Source: a bacterium (lineage in GTDB: Bacteria; Patescibacteriota; Saccharimonadia; Saccharimonadales; Saccharimonadaceae). Taken from it: a DNA stretch of 42,544 nt. The notes under the pieces are model-generated. The model worked only from the letters and a program-made list of their open reading frames with translations. It was not told the origin of the DNA and searched no databases. The DNA lies in the NCBI GenBank assembly GCA_021781475.1, contig JAJXWT010000005.1, positions 1-42,544 on the forward strand, read 5' to 3'. Positions within the stretch are counted from its first letter, which is position 1. Each line of letters opens with the position of its first letter. A program made the position numbers and the translations under genes. Shown here one piece after another: positions 41,517 through 42,544 of the stretch.

Positions 41517-41915
41517 ATGGCTGATGCTAAATACTTGTACGGCCTAGGCCGTCGCAAAACAGCAACTGCCCGCGCCCGCCTGTTAAAAGGCAAGGGTGAC
41601 ATCACCATTAACGGCAAAAGCGCCACTGAATACCTAGATGGTAACAAAACGCTGCTTGCCGAAGTCACCGATCCGCTGGCCGTTGTTGGCAAGCAAAAAG
41701 ACTTTGATGTCACAGTTATGGTGAAGGGCGGCGGTATTAGCGGCCAAGTAGATGCCATTAAAATGGCAATCGCAAAAGCAATCACCGTTGGTTTTGCCGA
41801 TCTGCGTAGTCCGCTGAAAAAAGCCGAGTTATTGCGCCGCGACCCACGCGAAGTGGAACGCAAATCTTACGGTTTGCGTAAAGCCCGCAAGCGCGAACAA
41901 TACTCAAAGCGCTAG
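41517..41915 (+). CDS. rpsI: 30S ribosomal protein S9
   Basis: A 132-aa protein whose C-terminal tail reaches the P-site tRNA. Seen: YGLGRRKTATARARLLKG (about residues 8-25), GGGISGQVDAIKMAIAKAI (about 70-88) and the invariant tail REQYSKR with its final Lys-Arg. It starts 1 nt after rplM and is the last gene before a terminator. Confidence 0.97.
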   Translation: MADAKYLYGLGRRKTATARARLLKGKGDITINGKSATEYLDGNKTLLAEVTDPLAVVGKQKDFDVTVMVKGGGISGQVDAIKMAIAKAITVGFADLRSPLKKAELLRRDPREVERKSYGLRKARKREQYSKR

Positions 41916-41934
41916 TTTGTATAACACACCAAGG

Positions 41935-41962
41935 AATAGCCTGCGAAAGTGGGCTATTTTTG
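41935..41962 (+). terminator. Terminator after rpsI
   Basis: A 7-bp AATAGCC/GGCTATT stem (41935-41941 with 41952-41958) followed by a T-run. Confidence 0.8.
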
Positions 41963-41984
41963 GTGGCACGCCCGCCGTACCCGG

Positions 41985-41990
41985 TATAAT
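41985..41990 (+). promoter_or_regulatory. -10 box of the terminal membrane gene
   Basis: TATAAT, 17 nt before ATG 42008; no clear -35; leader about 10 nt. Confidence 0.5.
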
Positions 41991-42007
41991 ACATAAAGAT
42001 AATTTAT

Positions 42008-42544
42008 ATGCAAAAAACTTTTTCGCGACTTTTAAGCTTTACGCTGATATGCATCGGCATATTAATTGCATTCGCACCGTTACTACAGCTTTCAATGCCG
42101 TCGGGGCATTATCCGCATATTCTCTTCCATATTTCGCACATCGTACCGTACCCAGCAATCGGGCTACTATGTTTATACCTATCAGCGTACGTATCACGCG
42201 GCTATAGGGGCACGATTATAATTGCTGGCGGCCTACTGGCAGTAGTGGGGCTTTTTTCGTTTGAACGCGCCGCGGCAGGCTCATTGTATGGCGCCGGGGT
42301 TTCGGCGCTTGTATTGGTGGGCATCGCAAGCTGTGCGGTCCTATTTTCATCCCACACCATACCGACTAACCAACCACGCGTAAAACGCTCGCTTGGTATT
42401 CTTGCAATCATCACGGCCGTCGGTTTGCTGTACGGCATACTTGGCTATACAATCCTGGCCCCAGAAATTATGCACGAACGACCCGTGTCAGTACAAGACG
42501 CGGCGCAGGAGACAATATCGGCCCTGGTGTTGCCGAACGAGCTA
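42008..42544 (+). CDS. Integral membrane protein, partial (3' end outside window)
   Basis: An open frame of 179 codons runs without a stop to the last base. Five hydrophobic segments are visible (about residues 10-30, 40-62, 66-84, 91-113 and 127-150), with a short basic N-terminus and Arg/Lys loops. The segment LLYGILGYTILAPE followed by a hydrophilic stretch with DAAQETISAL resembles the last membrane helices of MprF/DUF2156-type lysyl-phosphatidylglycerol synthases by eye only; the diagnostic C-terminal domain would lie beyond the window. ATG 42008 follows a TATAAT box by 17 nt. Confidence 0.7.
   Translation, partial: MQKTFSRLLSFTLICIGILIAFAPLLQLSMPSGHYPHILFHISHIVPYPAIGLLCLYLSAYVSRGYRGTIIIAGGLLAVVGLFSFERAAAGSLYGAGVSALVLVGIASCAVLFSSHTIPTNQPRVKRSLGILAIITAVGLLYGILGYTILAPEIMHERPVSVQDAAQETISALVLPNEL

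Noticed and set aside
41917-42207. Plus-strand frame starting right after rpsI
   Set aside because: It runs through the rpsI terminator and overlaps the better membrane-protein frame at 42008, which has a -10 box and a hydrophobic composition.
1-42544. UGA recoding as in Gracilibacteria
   Set aside because: No core gene contains internal UGA, tryptophan is TGG, and UGA codons are followed by hairpins where they end small genes.
1-42544. CRISPR arrays, insertion sequences, rRNA genes
   Set aside because: No spaced direct repeats, no transposase frames and no rRNA-like stretch were seen.

Overview
The window reads as a chromosomal segment of a Candidate Phyla Radiation bacterium, most likely Candidatus Saccharibacteria (TM7). 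The pointers are a ribosomal operon with no rpmD (L30) between rpsE and rplO, a loss typical of CPR genomes; compact genes joined by TAATG overlaps; G+C near one half by eye; a DUF5684-type membrane protein; and an orphan type IV pilin. The standard code fits: UGA is a stop here. The lineage call is inference, not a database result.

Layout. 1-1560: the C-terminal part of a large serine recombinase whose last codons run antisense through a tRNA-Leu(CAG) gene, then an orphan small gene. 1587-6401: SpoU rRNA/tRNA methyltransferase, hisS, a type IV pilin-like gene, trigger factor, a small membrane protein on the minus strand, and clpP under a perfect CIRCE/HrcA operator. 6461-14312: a small orphan gene, then rpoB-rpoC behind a consensus promoter and a structured leader of about 200 nt. 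14469-19140: rpsL-rpsG, two membrane/unknown genes, fusA. 19245-22542: an unknown gene, a DUF998-like membrane protein, apbE and a NOX/ferric-reductase-like flavocytochrome. 22733-27021: tuf, a DUF5684-like gene, rpsJ, and four minus-strand orphan genes that separate rpsJ from the rest of the S10 operon. 27122-35809: rplC-D-W-B-rpsS-rplV-rpsC-rplP-rpmC-rpsQ-rplN-X-E-rpsN-H-rplF-R-rpsE-rplO. 35957-37426: secY in its own unit. 37427-37858: a structured gene-free region, candidate ncRNA. 37859-41915: infA-rpmJ-rpsM-K-D-rpoA-rplQ-rplM-rpsI. 42008-end: the start of a membrane protein that runs off the window.

The genes are mostly the core of transcription and translation plus protein folding and turnover (trigger factor, ClpP). 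Two themes stand out. First, the machinery has shed zinc and cysteine: RpoC lacks all eight ligands of its two zinc sites, L36 lacks all four, S14 is the cysteine-free type, and EF-Tu has no cysteine. Second, many single-gene units have a -10 box only 5-10 nt before the ATG and so should be leaderless or nearly so, whereas the heads of the large operons have long leaders and Shine-Dalgarno sites. Small orphan genes with their own promoters and hairpins are scattered between core genes, and the UGA stop codon appears only in that class.
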